DNA from: Candidatus Thorarchaeota archaeon
GTDB lineage: Archaea; Asgardarchaeota; Thorarchaeia; Thorarchaeales; Thorarchaeaceae
Direction: 5' to 3'
NCBI GenBank assembly: GCA_018335335.1
Contig: JAGXKG010000001.1
Coordinates: forward strand, 379,600-443,599
Length of the DNA: 64,000 bases
The position numbers and the translations under genes were made by a program. The notes under the pieces are model-generated. The model made no database searches. It was not told where the DNA came from and worked only from the letters and a program-made list of their open reading frames with translations. Positions 33,745 to 42,362 of the stretch are shown here, one piece after another (positions within the stretch are counted from its first letter, which is position 1; every line of letters begins with the position of its first letter).

Positions 33745-35631
33745 CTACAGCTTGAGCTTGAATATATACTCGGAATCTGCCACTGATAGTCTGCTCTCGA
33801 TGACTTTACCAGTCTGATGCAAGAATCGAATCATTGGTTGGTTTCGTGGATGGACATAGGCGACGAATTTATCCACGCCCTTGCTTTTGGCGATACGCAT
33901 CAGATGATTGAGAATGAACGTACCGATGCCTCTATTCTGGTATTCATCTTGCACTACGAGGGCGAACTCGGCTTCGTTCGTGCTTCTGTTGAGGAGGTAC
34001 CTTCCTGCACCGATGATCTTCTCAGATTCTCCCTCTACATCCGGCCTGATTGTTGCCACTATTGATATGTCTCGTTCCTGGTCAACATCGTAGAACTGTT
34101 GGAGCGTCTGCCGTCGGATGGATTTGAGGGGTGAAAGGAATCTGAAAAAGACGCTCTCTTCGGACAAATCATAGAAGAGATCCTTTATCCGGTCGGTATC
34201 ATCTGGCCGAATCAATCTCAACTTCACATTGATTTCTTTACCCTCGGGCCCTCTGAACGTATCCTGTACTTCGTACTCAGAAGCGAAATATGTTCCTTTC
34301 GTCTGGAATGGGACTTGATCCTCGAAGACGTACTGCATCTTCTTTGCCGCTTCGAGCAAGTCATTTCTGAAGTCTGGATGTGCAATAGCAATGAGTGACA
34401 GCGCACGTTCTCGTATCGTTTTGCCATGCAAGGTAGCCAGTCCATACTCGGTAACAACATAGTCGACATCTCCACGTGTCGTAACTACGCCTGCGCCTTC
34501 ACTCAATCTGGGGACTATACGGGATACTTTCCCGTTTTTGGCTGTCGACGGCATACAGATGATTGCCCGACCATTGGGCGATCTGGCTGCACCTCGGATG
34601 AAGTCGACTTGTCCGCCAATGCCACTGTAGAACAGGTGTCCTATCGAGTCGGCACATACTTGGCCAGTAAGATCTATTTCCAGCGCCGAGTTGATTGCAA
34701 CCATTTTGTTATTCTGCCCTATGACATACGGGTCGTTTACGTATTCTGAGGGATGAAACTCAAAGAAAGGATTCTCGTCAACATAGTCGTAGAGATTCTC
34801 CGAACCCATAGCGAAGCTTGCAATGACCTTGCCTCGGTGCAGACTCTTCTTTTTGCAGGTTACAACGCCCTCCTCAATCAGGGGAATCAGACTGTCACTG
34901 AACATCTCTGTATGAATGCCAAGGTCTCTCACTCCTGATTCAAGCAGGTTGTTGCAAACTGACTGTGGAAGAGCACCGATGCCAAGTTCCAAGGTGGACT
35001 CGTTTTCAATGAGTCTTGCAGTATATGCACCTATTCTGTCAACAACTTCAGTTATCTCTGCAGACTCGAAGTGGCGTAATGGTTCGTTGAAGGGTACGAG
35101 GTAATCGATGTCGCGCACGTTTAGGAATGTGTCTCCCAAGGTGATTGGCATCTTATCATTTACCTGGGCAATGATCATATCCGCGCTTTCGGCCCCGGAC
35201 TTGGTGATGTCTACTGAAATCCCAAGGGAGCAATACCCATGTTCATCAGGCGGACTGACTTGGATGAAGGCTGCGTCTATGGGCATTCGTCTTTTTCTGA
35301 ACAGGTCAGGGATGTCACTCAACATGATTGGTGTGTAGTCAGCTCGGCCTTCGGCCACAGCCTCACGCATGTTCTCGCTGATGAAGAATGAATTATGCCG
35401 GAATTGCTCTTGGAATTTTGGATCGGCAGAAGGCGTGTCACCAAGTGTTAGCAAGTGTACTATTTCATTGTCAGCCATGTGTGTGGCATTATTGGCAAGC
35501 TCCTGCACCAGATGGTATGGTACCCCGCAACCAGTACCGAGGAAAATCCGCTCCCCTCGCTTGATTTTCTTGATGGCTTTTGAGGCCCTCAAGATTTTAT
35601 CGCTGTATCTCGCTTTCCAATCTTCCGACAT
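33745..35631 (-). CDS. Acetyl-CoA hydrolase/CoA-transferase fused to a GNAT acetyltransferase
   Basis: A 628-aa two-domain protein. Residues about 1-460 form a family I CoA-transferase/acetyl-CoA hydrolase, similar to 4-hydroxybutyrate CoA-transferase, with the probable catalytic glutamate E242 in GIHTEMFSD and a VDYVVTEYGLATLHGKT block. Residues about 470-628 form a GNAT domain with acetyl-CoA loop YQNRGIGTFI. It lies divergent from the acetate transporter and near acetyl-CoA synthetase. The hydrolase part could exchange CoA with acetate; the GNAT part could acetylate a protein such as the synthetase. Fusions of this kind are known in prokaryotes, but the function of the GNAT half here is inferred. 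Confidence 0.9.
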   Translation of the reverse strand: MSEDWKARYSDKILRASKAIKKIKRGERIFLGTGCGVPYHLVQELANNATHMADNEIVHLLTLGDTPSADPKFQEQFRHNSFFISENMREAVAEGRADYTPIMLSDIPDLFRKRRMPIDAAFIQVSPPDEHGYCSLGISVDITKSGAESADMIIAQVNDKMPITLGDTFLNVRDIDYLVPFNEPLRHFESAEITEVVDRIGAYTARLIENESTLELGIGALPQSVCNNLLESGVRDLGIHTEMFSDSLIPLIEEGVVTCKKKSLHRGKVIASFAMGSENLYDYVDENPFFEFHPSEYVNDPYVIGQNNKMVAINSALEIDLTGQVCADSIGHLFYSGIGGQVDFIRGAARSPNGRAIICMPSTAKNGKVSRIVPRLSEGAGVVTTRGDVDYVVTEYGLATLHGKTIRERALSLIAIAHPDFRNDLLEAAKKMQYVFEDQVPFQTKGTYFASEYEVQDTFRGPEGKEINVKLRLIRPDDTDRIKDLFYDLSEESVFFRFLSPLKSIRRQTLQQFYDVDQERDISIVATIRPDVEGESEKIIGAGRYLLNRSTNEAEFALVVQDEYQNRGIGTFILNHLMRIAKSKGVDKFVAYVHPRNQPMIRFLHQTGKVIESRLSVADSEYIFKLKL

Positions 35632-35772
35632 CTATCTTACCTCGACTTCTGCAGGTATTCGATTTCGCATGTACATATAGGCGTTTCCAAGCGGAAGCCT
35701 CGTCCCTAGATGGTTCGTTTCTTCCATTGCATAGAATCGAAGCTATTTTTTTCAGGGGAAGGAATAAATAGC

Positions 35773-35791
35773 GGCCGAAAGTCTATCGGCC
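35773..35791. promoter_or_regulatory. Operator-like palindrome between TATA box and satP
   Basis: GGCCGA (35773-35778) and TCGGCC (35786-35791) form a perfect 6-bp inverted repeat around a 7-base centre, just downstream of TATA-like ATAAATA (35764-35770). The expected transcript start is near 35792, so a bound protein would block initiation of the acetate transporter gene. No regulator is identified; a short mRNA hairpin is an alternative. Confidence 0.45.
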
Positions 35792-35825
35792 AAACTAATC
35801 ACCTACGTTATGAGGTGGCGATAAA

Positions 35826-36407
35826 ATGTCAGATGAATTAGCCAACCCGGCTCCGCTTGGATTGATCGGTTTCGGTATGACCACGGTTCTTTTGAACATG
35901 AGAACTGCTGGCCTTATCGCAACCAGTACCAGTCTGGGTATGATTTTCGCCATGGGTATCTTCTATGGCGGCTTCGCTCAGATTATTGCGGGTCTAATGG
36001 AATTCAGAAAAGGGAATACGTTCGGAACTGTTGCATTCACATCATATGGTCTCTTCTGGATGACCTTCGTGTTCCTGCATGTGTTTGCATCGCTTGATCC
36101 AGCATGGGCTGCAGCTGTGGATAAGGGCTCCATGTCTGCCTATCTATTCTGTTGGGGTGTCTTCACATTCTTGATGTTCTTCGGCACACTGAAGACTAAC
36201 CGTGTGCTTCAGTTCGTGTTCTTCTCGCTCTTCGTCCTCTTCTTCATGTTATCCGCCGCGGACCTTCTTGTCTATGTCGGCGCAACTGCCGCAGGAGGGG
36301 CACTGGCAGTCGCGGCTGGAATCGAAGGCATCGCCTGTGGAGGTAGCGCGTTCTATTTGGCCATGGCTGAGGTCAACGGCTGGCCTATATTCCCTGTTGA
36401 AGAATAA
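35826..36407 (+). CDS. satP: Acetate/succinate transporter, AceTr (SatP/YaaH/GPR1) family
   Basis: A 193-aa integral membrane protein with about six helices. The family motif NPAPLGLIGFGMT begins at residue 7, followed by FAMGIFYGGFAQIIAGLMEF. Members import acetate or succinate with protons. GAGGTGG precedes the ATG. Neighbours are a CoA-transferase/GNAT fusion and acetyl-CoA synthetase, which supports acetate uptake and activation. A clear terminator follows. Confidence 0.94.
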   Translation: MSDELANPAPLGLIGFGMTTVLLNMRTAGLIATSTSLGMIFAMGIFYGGFAQIIAGLMEFRKGNTFGTVAFTSYGLFWMTFVFLHVFASLDPAWAAAVDKGSMSAYLFCWGVFTFLMFFGTLKTNRVLQFVFFSLFVLFFMLSAADLLVYVGATAAGGALAVAAGIEGIACGGSAFYLAMAEVNGWPIFPVEE

Positions 36408-36423
36408 GCTCAATACGGGCTGA

Positions 36424-36467
36424 GCTGCCCCTTGCTGAGGGCAGCCTCCCCATTCTTTCTTTTTTTA
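36424..36467 (+). terminator. Terminator after satP
   Basis: GCTGCCC (36424-36430) pairs with GGGCAGC (36439-36445), followed by a T-rich run (CTTTCTTTTTTTAT). It separates satP from the acetyl-CoA synthetase gene, which must have its own promoter. Confidence 0.7.
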
Positions 36468-36647
36468 TACCCTCTATTTCTGCTTGATTTCCGCGTATGG
36501 CACACCGAACAAGCAATTGGCACATGATGATTTTTGCAGCTATAGCAGTTTTCTCTCCCAAGAAAATCTTCTTTGGTTCATGGATAAGCTTCATAAAGGT
36601 CTACTTCTGCCTTCGACAAAAGCTATCAAACCGTACATCAGGTGCTT

Positions 36648-38639
36648 ATGATGTCAATGGACGAAAAGAAAATCCAAGTTATCATGGACGAAGACCGGCG
36701 ATTCTCCCCGCCTGATAGCTTCCGTGACAAGGCGTACATCCAGAGTCACGAAGAGCGTATGAAGCTATGGGAAGAAAGTCTTGAGAATCCCGACGAATTC
36801 TGGTTAGAGATTGCGAAAGATTTGTGCTACTGGAAGAAAGAGCCTACTAAGGGTTTTGACTGGAAAGATCCTGACGAAGCCCGATTCACATGGTTCGAAG
36901 ACGGTGTTACGAATATGGCATACAACTGTCTTGACAAACATGTCGAGGCAGGAAAGGGTGACCAGGTTGCACTCATTTGGCAGGGTGAGCCCCTGGATGA
37001 GTCAAAGACCTACACCTACAGTGAGCTTCTCTCAGAAGTGAACAAGGCAGCCAATGTGCTGAAGAACCTCGGTGTGGAGAAGGGTGACAGAGTCGCCATG
37101 TACATGCCGATGATTCCGGAGCTTGCCATCATCATGCTGGCATGTGTTCGGATTGGTGCGGTTCACAGCATTGTCTTCGGTGGATTCAGCTCCGAATCTG
37201 TGAAGGACAGGATTCTTGATTGTAATGCTGAGATTCTTATCACATCAGATGGTTACTATCGCAGTGGTAAGGAAATCGTGCAGAAGACAAAGGCAGATGA
37301 TGCTGTTGAGGACCTCGACATAATCAAGACGGTTCTTGTTGTCCAGCGTTTGGACAATGAGGTCCCATGGGATGATGAACGCGACGTCTGGTATCACGAG
37401 GAATATGAGAAGGTTGATGACGAGTGCGAGCCAGCATGGATGAATGCAGAAGACCCATTGTTCATCCTGTATACTTCAGGCTCCACAGGAAAGCCAAAGG
37501 GTGTGCTTCACACAGTTGGAGGCTACATGGTCTACACCACAAAGACCTTCTTGGATATTTTCGATTGGCATGAAGGTGATGTCTACTGGTGTACAGCCGA
37601 CATTGGTTGGATTACCGGTCACTCGTACATCGTATACGGCCCACTGAGCGCAGGCTCGACATCGATGATGTATGAAGGTGCTATCTGGCCTGACCCTGAC
37701 AGGTTCTGGCATGAAGTGGATCGCTGGGAGGTCAACCAGTTCTATACTGCACCAACTGCTATCCGTGCTCTCATGCGATATGGTGACGAACCAGTTGAGA
37801 AACACGACCTTTCAACTCTCAATCTACTTGGTACCGTTGGTGAGCCAATCAATCCTGAGGCATGGCTATGGTATTACGAAGTGGTAGGTAAGAAGAAATG
37901 TCCAATTGTGGACACCTACTGGCAGACCGAGACTGGCGGTGTTGTTGTTACACCACTACCCGGTGCTGATGACCTCATTCCTAGTAGTGCTACATTCCCA
38001 TACTTCGGAATTGATCTGACCATCGTTGATGAAACCGGTCAGCCAGTCGATGCTAACGAGGGTGGCTATCTATGTATCAAAAAACCCTGGCCTGGTCTGA
38101 TGAGAACCGTATACGGCAACCACCAGAGGTTCATCGATACCTACTGGTCCCAGTACAGGGATCCTGACAACGGTAATCCGATGTACTTCACTGGTGATGG
38201 AGCTCGTTTCAACGATGATGGCTACTACTTCATTGTAGGCAGAATCGATGACGTGCTCAAAGTGTCTGGACACAGACTCGGTACCGCAGAAATTGAGTCA
38301 GCTCTCGTATCCCACCCAGCTGTCGCAGAAACAGCAGTTGTCGGATTCCCACATGAAATCAAGGGTGAGGACATCTATGCCTACATCACGCTCAAGCAGA
38401 GCATAGAGAAAAGCGATGAGTTGAAGGACGAGTTGAAGAATCACGTCCGGTCAGAGGTTGGCCCGATTGCCACGCCAGCCAAGATTCAGTTTGCTGACGC
38501 ACTTCCCAAGACACGATCAGGGAAAATCATGCGTCGTATTCTGAAAAAGATTGCCGCTGGTGAGGTAGACGACCTTGGCGACACAACCACCTTGGCTGAC
38601 CCAACCGTCGTTGAAACTCTTGTCCAAGAGCGAGTATAA
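36648..38639 (+). CDS. acsA: Acetyl-CoA synthetase (AMP-forming)
   Basis: A 663-aa adenylate-forming enzyme that converts acetate, ATP and CoA to acetyl-CoA. Motifs: YTSGSTGKPKG (ATP loop), TYWQTETGG, the hinge region GRIDDVLKVSGHR and the C-terminal LPKTRSGKIMRRIL, whose lysine (about K626) is the site that protein acetyltransferases modify in bacteria. AGGTG lies upstream of three ATGs at 36648, 36651 and 36657; any may be used. The pyrophosphate released fits with the membrane pyrophosphatase encoded 5 kb upstream. Confidence 0.97.
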   Translation: MMSMDEKKIQVIMDEDRRFSPPDSFRDKAYIQSHEERMKLWEESLENPDEFWLEIAKDLCYWKKEPTKGFDWKDPDEARFTWFEDGVTNMAYNCLDKHVEAGKGDQVALIWQGEPLDESKTYTYSELLSEVNKAANVLKNLGVEKGDRVAMYMPMIPELAIIMLACVRIGAVHSIVFGGFSSESVKDRILDCNAEILITSDGYYRSGKEIVQKTKADDAVEDLDIIKTVLVVQRLDNEVPWDDERDVWYHEEYEKVDDECEPAWMNAEDPLFILYTSGSTGKPKGVLHTVGGYMVYTTKTFLDIFDWHEGDVYWCTADIGWITGHSYIVYGPLSAGSTSMMYEGAIWPDPDRFWHEVDRWEVNQFYTAPTAIRALMRYGDEPVEKHDLSTLNLLGTVGEPINPEAWLWYYEVVGKKKCPIVDTYWQTETGGVVVTPLPGADDLIPSSATFPYFGIDLTIVDETGQPVDANEGGYLCIKKPWPGLMRTVYGNHQRFIDTYWSQYRDPDNGNPMYFTGDGARFNDDGYYFIVGRIDDVLKVSGHRLGTAEIESALVSHPAVAETAVVGFPHEIKGEDIYAYITLKQSIEKSDELKDELKNHVRSEVGPIATPAKIQFADALPKTRSGKIMRRILKKIAAGEVDDLGDTTTLADPTVVETLVQERV

Positions 38640-38655
38640 ATCCGATTAGAATACC

Positions 38656-38694
38656 GGAGGGGCCTTCGGCCTCTCCCTTCCGTTTTCTTTTTTC
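38656..38694 (+). terminator. Terminator after acetyl-CoA synthetase
   Basis: GGAGGGGCC (38656-38664) pairs with GGCCTCTCC (38668-38676) across a TTC loop with one G-T pair, then a T-rich tail (TTTTCTTTTTTC). A strong rho-independent-like structure. Confidence 0.75.
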
Positions 38695-38813
38695 TGAGAA
38701 TCTTCAGTCGTCAGAATCAATATTTCTTCCAAAGCAGAACGCGAGCATAATCTCTGTCATCGGCGTGTCACAATCTTCAAAACATGGAAGCTTTCTCTTC
38801 TTCAGGAAGAGAA

Positions 38814-39887
38814 ATGTCCATACTGTTTGAGCCATACAGCATTGGGGACCTAGAGATTAGGAATCGGTTTGTGCGTAGTGCTACCACATCGGCTTACGCT
38901 GACAAAAACGGTGTTGTCCGCGATGCGGCCATCGACCTCTATAGCAATCTTGCCAAAGGTGACGTTGGCCTGATAATCAAAGGCCATCTGTACGTCCTGG
39001 AGAGTGGAAAGGCACACAAAGGAATGGCTGGAATCACCCATGAAGAACATGTTTCCCGATTACGCGAACTGACAGATGCAGTGCATGAACACGGGGGAAA
39101 GATAGCGGCTCAGCTCAATCATGCTGGAATCTACCATGAAAAGGATCGGGCTGGCCCAAGTGAATACGAGGGGAACGGTTGGAAAGCAAGAGCTCTTACC
39201 GAAGATGAAATACTAGATATAATCCAGGCTTTTGGTGATGCTGCAGAACGAGCAGCAAAGGCTGGGTTTGACGGCATTCAGATTCACGGTGCTCACGGGT
39301 ATCTGATCTCTCAGTTTCTTAGCAGGTTGACTAATCGTCGCCAGGACAAATGGGGTGGAACTCTGCAAAAGCGAATGCGGCTCCTTCTGCGCGTATATGA
39401 TGAAGTTCGAGAGCAAGTCAAAGATGCGCCTGTGCTTCTCAAGCTGAATTGTGATGATTTCAGTGAGAATGGATTTACGATAGAGGATAGCAAGGTGGTT
39501 GCCTCAACCATGGCAGAGCGAGGGCTAGATATGCTTGAAATAAGCGGAAATGGTGTTGGGAAGAAAAAGCAATGCGAATCCCGGGCAAGTCATGAGGATT
39601 CCATCTTTGCGAACCTTCCTTTTGCAGGCTATGCTGCTGAAATCAGAGAGGCTGTGAAACCAATACCAACGTCTGTAGTAAACGGTTTTCGTGAACGCAA
39701 AACCATGGAGCAGGCAATCGAGCAAGGCCTGAGTGATTTGATAAGCATGAGTCGTCCTTTCATACGAGAACCTGATTTGGTCCGCAAAATCAAGCATGGG
39801 CAAGAAGAGGTGGAGTGTATCCGCTGTGATGCCTGTCTCGGTGAGGATGTCTTTGGTGAAATGATGCTCCGTTGCCATCGGGACTAA
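38814..39887 (+). CDS. NADH:flavin oxidoreductase, Old Yellow Enzyme family
   Basis: A 357-aa FMN enzyme with a TIM barrel. The start LFEPYSIGDLEIRNRFVRSAT, AAQLNHAGIY, the substrate-proton donor region QIHGAHGYLISQFLS, and LLKLNCDD and VVNGFRERK strands are typical. The C-terminus carries a cysteine pair in ECIRCDACL, and a final C in RCHRD, atypical of simple ene-reductases and suggestive of a metal or cluster. The ATG at 38814 has AGGAAGA upstream. Substrate unknown. Confidence 0.88.
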   Translation: MSILFEPYSIGDLEIRNRFVRSATTSAYADKNGVVRDAAIDLYSNLAKGDVGLIIKGHLYVLESGKAHKGMAGITHEEHVSRLRELTDAVHEHGGKIAAQLNHAGIYHEKDRAGPSEYEGNGWKARALTEDEILDIIQAFGDAAERAAKAGFDGIQIHGAHGYLISQFLSRLTNRRQDKWGGTLQKRMRLLLRVYDEVREQVKDAPVLLKLNCDDFSENGFTIEDSKVVASTMAERGLDMLEISGNGVGKKKQCESRASHEDSIFANLPFAGYAAEIREAVKPIPTSVVNGFRERKTMEQAIEQGLSDLISMSRPFIREPDLVRKIKHGQEEVECIRCDACLGEDVFGEMMLRCHRD

Positions 39888-39895
39888 CGGCTATT

Positions 39896-39918
39896 AACCC
39901 CCAATTAGAATGGGGGTT
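39896..39918. terminator. Inverted repeat between convergent genes
   Basis: AACCCCCA (39896-39903) pairs with TGGGGGTT (39911-39918) over a 7-base loop, lying between the stop codons of two convergent genes. It may act on either strand; no long T-run follows. Confidence 0.45.
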
Positions 39919-39932
39919 ACACTGGCGCTTAT

Positions 39933-41621
39933 TCAGCTAAACGAAAGGACGGTTGCGACCATCCATGCGAATAACAGGCTGTTGAGAAGGGCACCTACAA
40001 ATTCGTCTCCCGTCGCTCTATATGTCCATATTGACAAAACCACCGCGGCCATGAACCACGGTGCAAACGCATAGAAGAATAGGAACGAGAAACCGATGAG
40101 ACCAGGGATGATTGGCACACCGGTTGCCAATCCTACGCCGTACTGTATGCTGATGACAACCAAGTAGGGTAGAACCTTAGCAATAACTCCTTTGACGGTC
40201 CATCGAATATACCCTTTCACATCCTCTGCTTTCCCTTTCATTCTCAACAACCATTTCGATTCTACAAAGAAGTACGGTAGGAAGGCAAGACTGTAGATTG
40301 GCCATAGGAGCGCACGGGAAACTGTAAAGTCATTCAATCCTGGGAGAAAGCAGCGGAAATCAAGCGCTAGTCCGAGATCCACTACCAATGTACAGGCATA
40401 AAGCCATGAGACTAGGACCAGAACGAGGAGAACGACTCTGATTAGGCGGTCTTTACTGATTGATTTCAGACTCTCTTTAGACATCCATCCCAAGCTTTCT
40501 CTATCTAACATACGGATGACAACAAGTAGCAACAATGTTGTGCCTACCATCCAAGACAAAACAGGCAATGCATATCGTTGCGGGAAGTCTACCATTGTTT
40601 CGAGAAGTGTACCGACAGCAAGAAGCGGAAAGAAACTAACAAGCCCTATCGTACCATAGACTAATCCTTTGTATGGAGGTAGATTCTCCGATGTCTCTAC
40701 TTCTTGTCTATCATTCAATGATGAAAAGAAGGGATGTTCTGTGATGAACTCCGCCAAGGGAATAATGCTGATAATCAACCCAGTAATTCCCATTAAACCT
40801 CCTACTAGCCAGAATGGATAGATGAGGTTCTCCTTCGGAAGGGAATCGGTGTTGTATGTATCTGGTTTTAGTGATCGACCTAGCCAGTCAACACTTTCTT
40901 GGATGATTACAGGATCAACTGTCTCAAAGAGATGATTTGTATTTGCAATTACTAGCTTTCTTGCTGAACCATCATCGTGTGAACCGTAGGTTACACCCGG
41001 TTCGATTGTATCGGTATCAAAACATTTGGTGAGTGAGCTCCTGTCTGAAGCTTGGCGGAATAGCGAATCGAATGATCCCACCGTAACTAGCAGATTGTTT
41101 GGTCGTGTAGTATTGTACCATTCAAACACAGCTCCGCCAACGATTACCAATGCTCCGACCTGCTGGCTCGTTTCATTGAGCACCCTCCCGGCGATGAAAC
41201 TTCCCATGCTATGGCCTATGATGCCAAGAGAACCACTATCTACAAAATCTAAATCGGAGAGATAATCGAGACCTGCTTCGCCACTGCCACTACCCGCATC
41301 CGAATTCCCATGGCCGTTTACATCAATGGTGAGGGCTACAAAGCCGCGACGTGATACCTCGATACCGAAGCCCATAACCCACTCCTTATTCTGCAGAGCT
41401 CCGTGAATAACAAGCACACCGGGAAGCGGATTGGATGCATCAGCTTCTCTCGGTTTTTGGAGCGTACTGTGTATGAGAGAACCATCTTCAGCCGTGAAAT
41501 CTATTTCTGTCACAACAACTCCGCCAAAGTTGTTTTGAACTGCCCAGGCTAATGTTGTTCCTGATACAAGTAGTATTATTGCTACACTGAATACCAGTCT
41601 TCTGAGGGTTTTTGGGTTCAA
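39933..41621 (-). CDS. Alpha/beta-hydrolase fused to a polytopic membrane domain
   Basis: A 562-aa protein. An N-terminal signal or anchor helix (about 8-28) leads to an alpha/beta hydrolase domain (about 35-255) with LVIHGALQNKEW and the nucleophile elbow GHSMGS; a histidine in ANTNHLFE is the likely triad His. The C-terminal 300 residues contain about eight predicted helices and a soluble loop of about 40 residues after the second. It is probably an extracytoplasmic membrane-tethered esterase or lipase. The substrate is unknown, and no close family is known to me for the C-terminal part. Confidence 0.75.
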   Translation of the reverse strand: MNPKTLRRLVFSVAIILLVSGTTLAWAVQNNFGGVVVTEIDFTAEDGSLIHSTLQKPREADASNPLPGVLVIHGALQNKEWVMGFGIEVSRRGFVALTIDVNGHGNSDAGSGSGEAGLDYLSDLDFVDSGSLGIIGHSMGSFIAGRVLNETSQQVGALVIVGGAVFEWYNTTRPNNLLVTVGSFDSLFRQASDRSSLTKCFDTDTIEPGVTYGSHDDGSARKLVIANTNHLFETVDPVIIQESVDWLGRSLKPDTYNTDSLPKENLIYPFWLVGGLMGITGLIISIIPLAEFITEHPFFSSLNDRQEVETSENLPPYKGLVYGTIGLVSFFPLLAVGTLLETMVDFPQRYALPVLSWMVGTTLLLLVVIRMLDRESLGWMSKESLKSISKDRLIRVVLLVLVLVSWLYACTLVVDLGLALDFRCFLPGLNDFTVSRALLWPIYSLAFLPYFFVESKWLLRMKGKAEDVKGYIRWTVKGVIAKVLPYLVVISIQYGVGLATGVPIIPGLIGFSFLFFYAFAPWFMAAVVLSIWTYRATGDEFVGALLNSLLFAWMVATVLSFS

Positions 41622-41667
41622 TTCGATGTCTCCTTTTGCTGCTAATGCGATCTTGTTAGCATAATGG

Positions 41668-42330
41668 ATGGGATTAATATCGAAATCGGTTCGTTATGAA
41701 CCCATTATGCCATCTTGGGATCATATCTTCAAGAGAAAGGGACGTGTCTTCCAAACCCCTCACGGTGATATGTCTCGTATACTTGAAGAGTTATACAATC
41801 GTGGTGCCAAGAGAGTCCTTGATTTGGGATGTGGTACGGGCAGACATGTTGTCTACTTCGCAAGGCATGGGTTTGAAGTGTTTGGATTTGATGCCTCTCC
41901 TACTGCAGTTGAACTTGCCAAGGAATGGTTGGCAAAGGCCGGTCTAAACGCTGAAATCCGGAAACACAGAATGGAGCGTCCCTTCCCCTATCAAGATGGT
42001 TTCTTTGACTGCGTTATTTCAGTACAAGTCATTCATCATAATATGATTCAGAGCATAATTGATACAGTTGACGAAATTAATCGAGTAACCAGTTCTAAGG
42101 CCCTTCTCTTTGTTACTGTTCCAGTATTGAAGGATGAAGCTGAAGAAGGAGATTGGGAACTGAAGAAGACAGGAGAACGCACTTATCTCCCAATGAATGG
42201 TCCTGAGGAAGGAATACCACACCACTATTTCACTGAAGAAGGATTGATTCAAACGTTCAGTTCTTTCCGTCCGCTGGACCTGTACATCGATAGCACAGGG
42301 CACAGGTGCTTCCTTGCTGAGAAACGGTAA
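41668..42330 (+). CDS. Class I SAM-dependent methyltransferase
   Basis: A 220-aa methyltransferase with the SAM-binding motif VLDLGCGTGRHVVYFA and post-I acidic end FGFDASP. FDCVISVQVIHH and the variable C-terminal region resemble TehB/UbiE-type enzymes with small-molecule substrates. The substrate is unknown. The ATG at 41668 lies close to the divergent promoter of the hydrolase gene; an internal ATG at 41707 is an alternative start. Confidence 0.82.
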   Translation: MGLISKSVRYEPIMPSWDHIFKRKGRVFQTPHGDMSRILEELYNRGAKRVLDLGCGTGRHVVYFARHGFEVFGFDASPTAVELAKEWLAKAGLNAEIRKHRMERPFPYQDGFFDCVISVQVIHHNMIQSIIDTVDEINRVTSSKALLFVTVPVLKDEAEEGDWELKKTGERTYLPMNGPEEGIPHHYFTEEGLIQTFSSFRPLDLYIDSTGHRCFLAEKR

Positions 42331-42362
42331 AACAGCACTATCTCACCGCTCTATGGAGTTCC

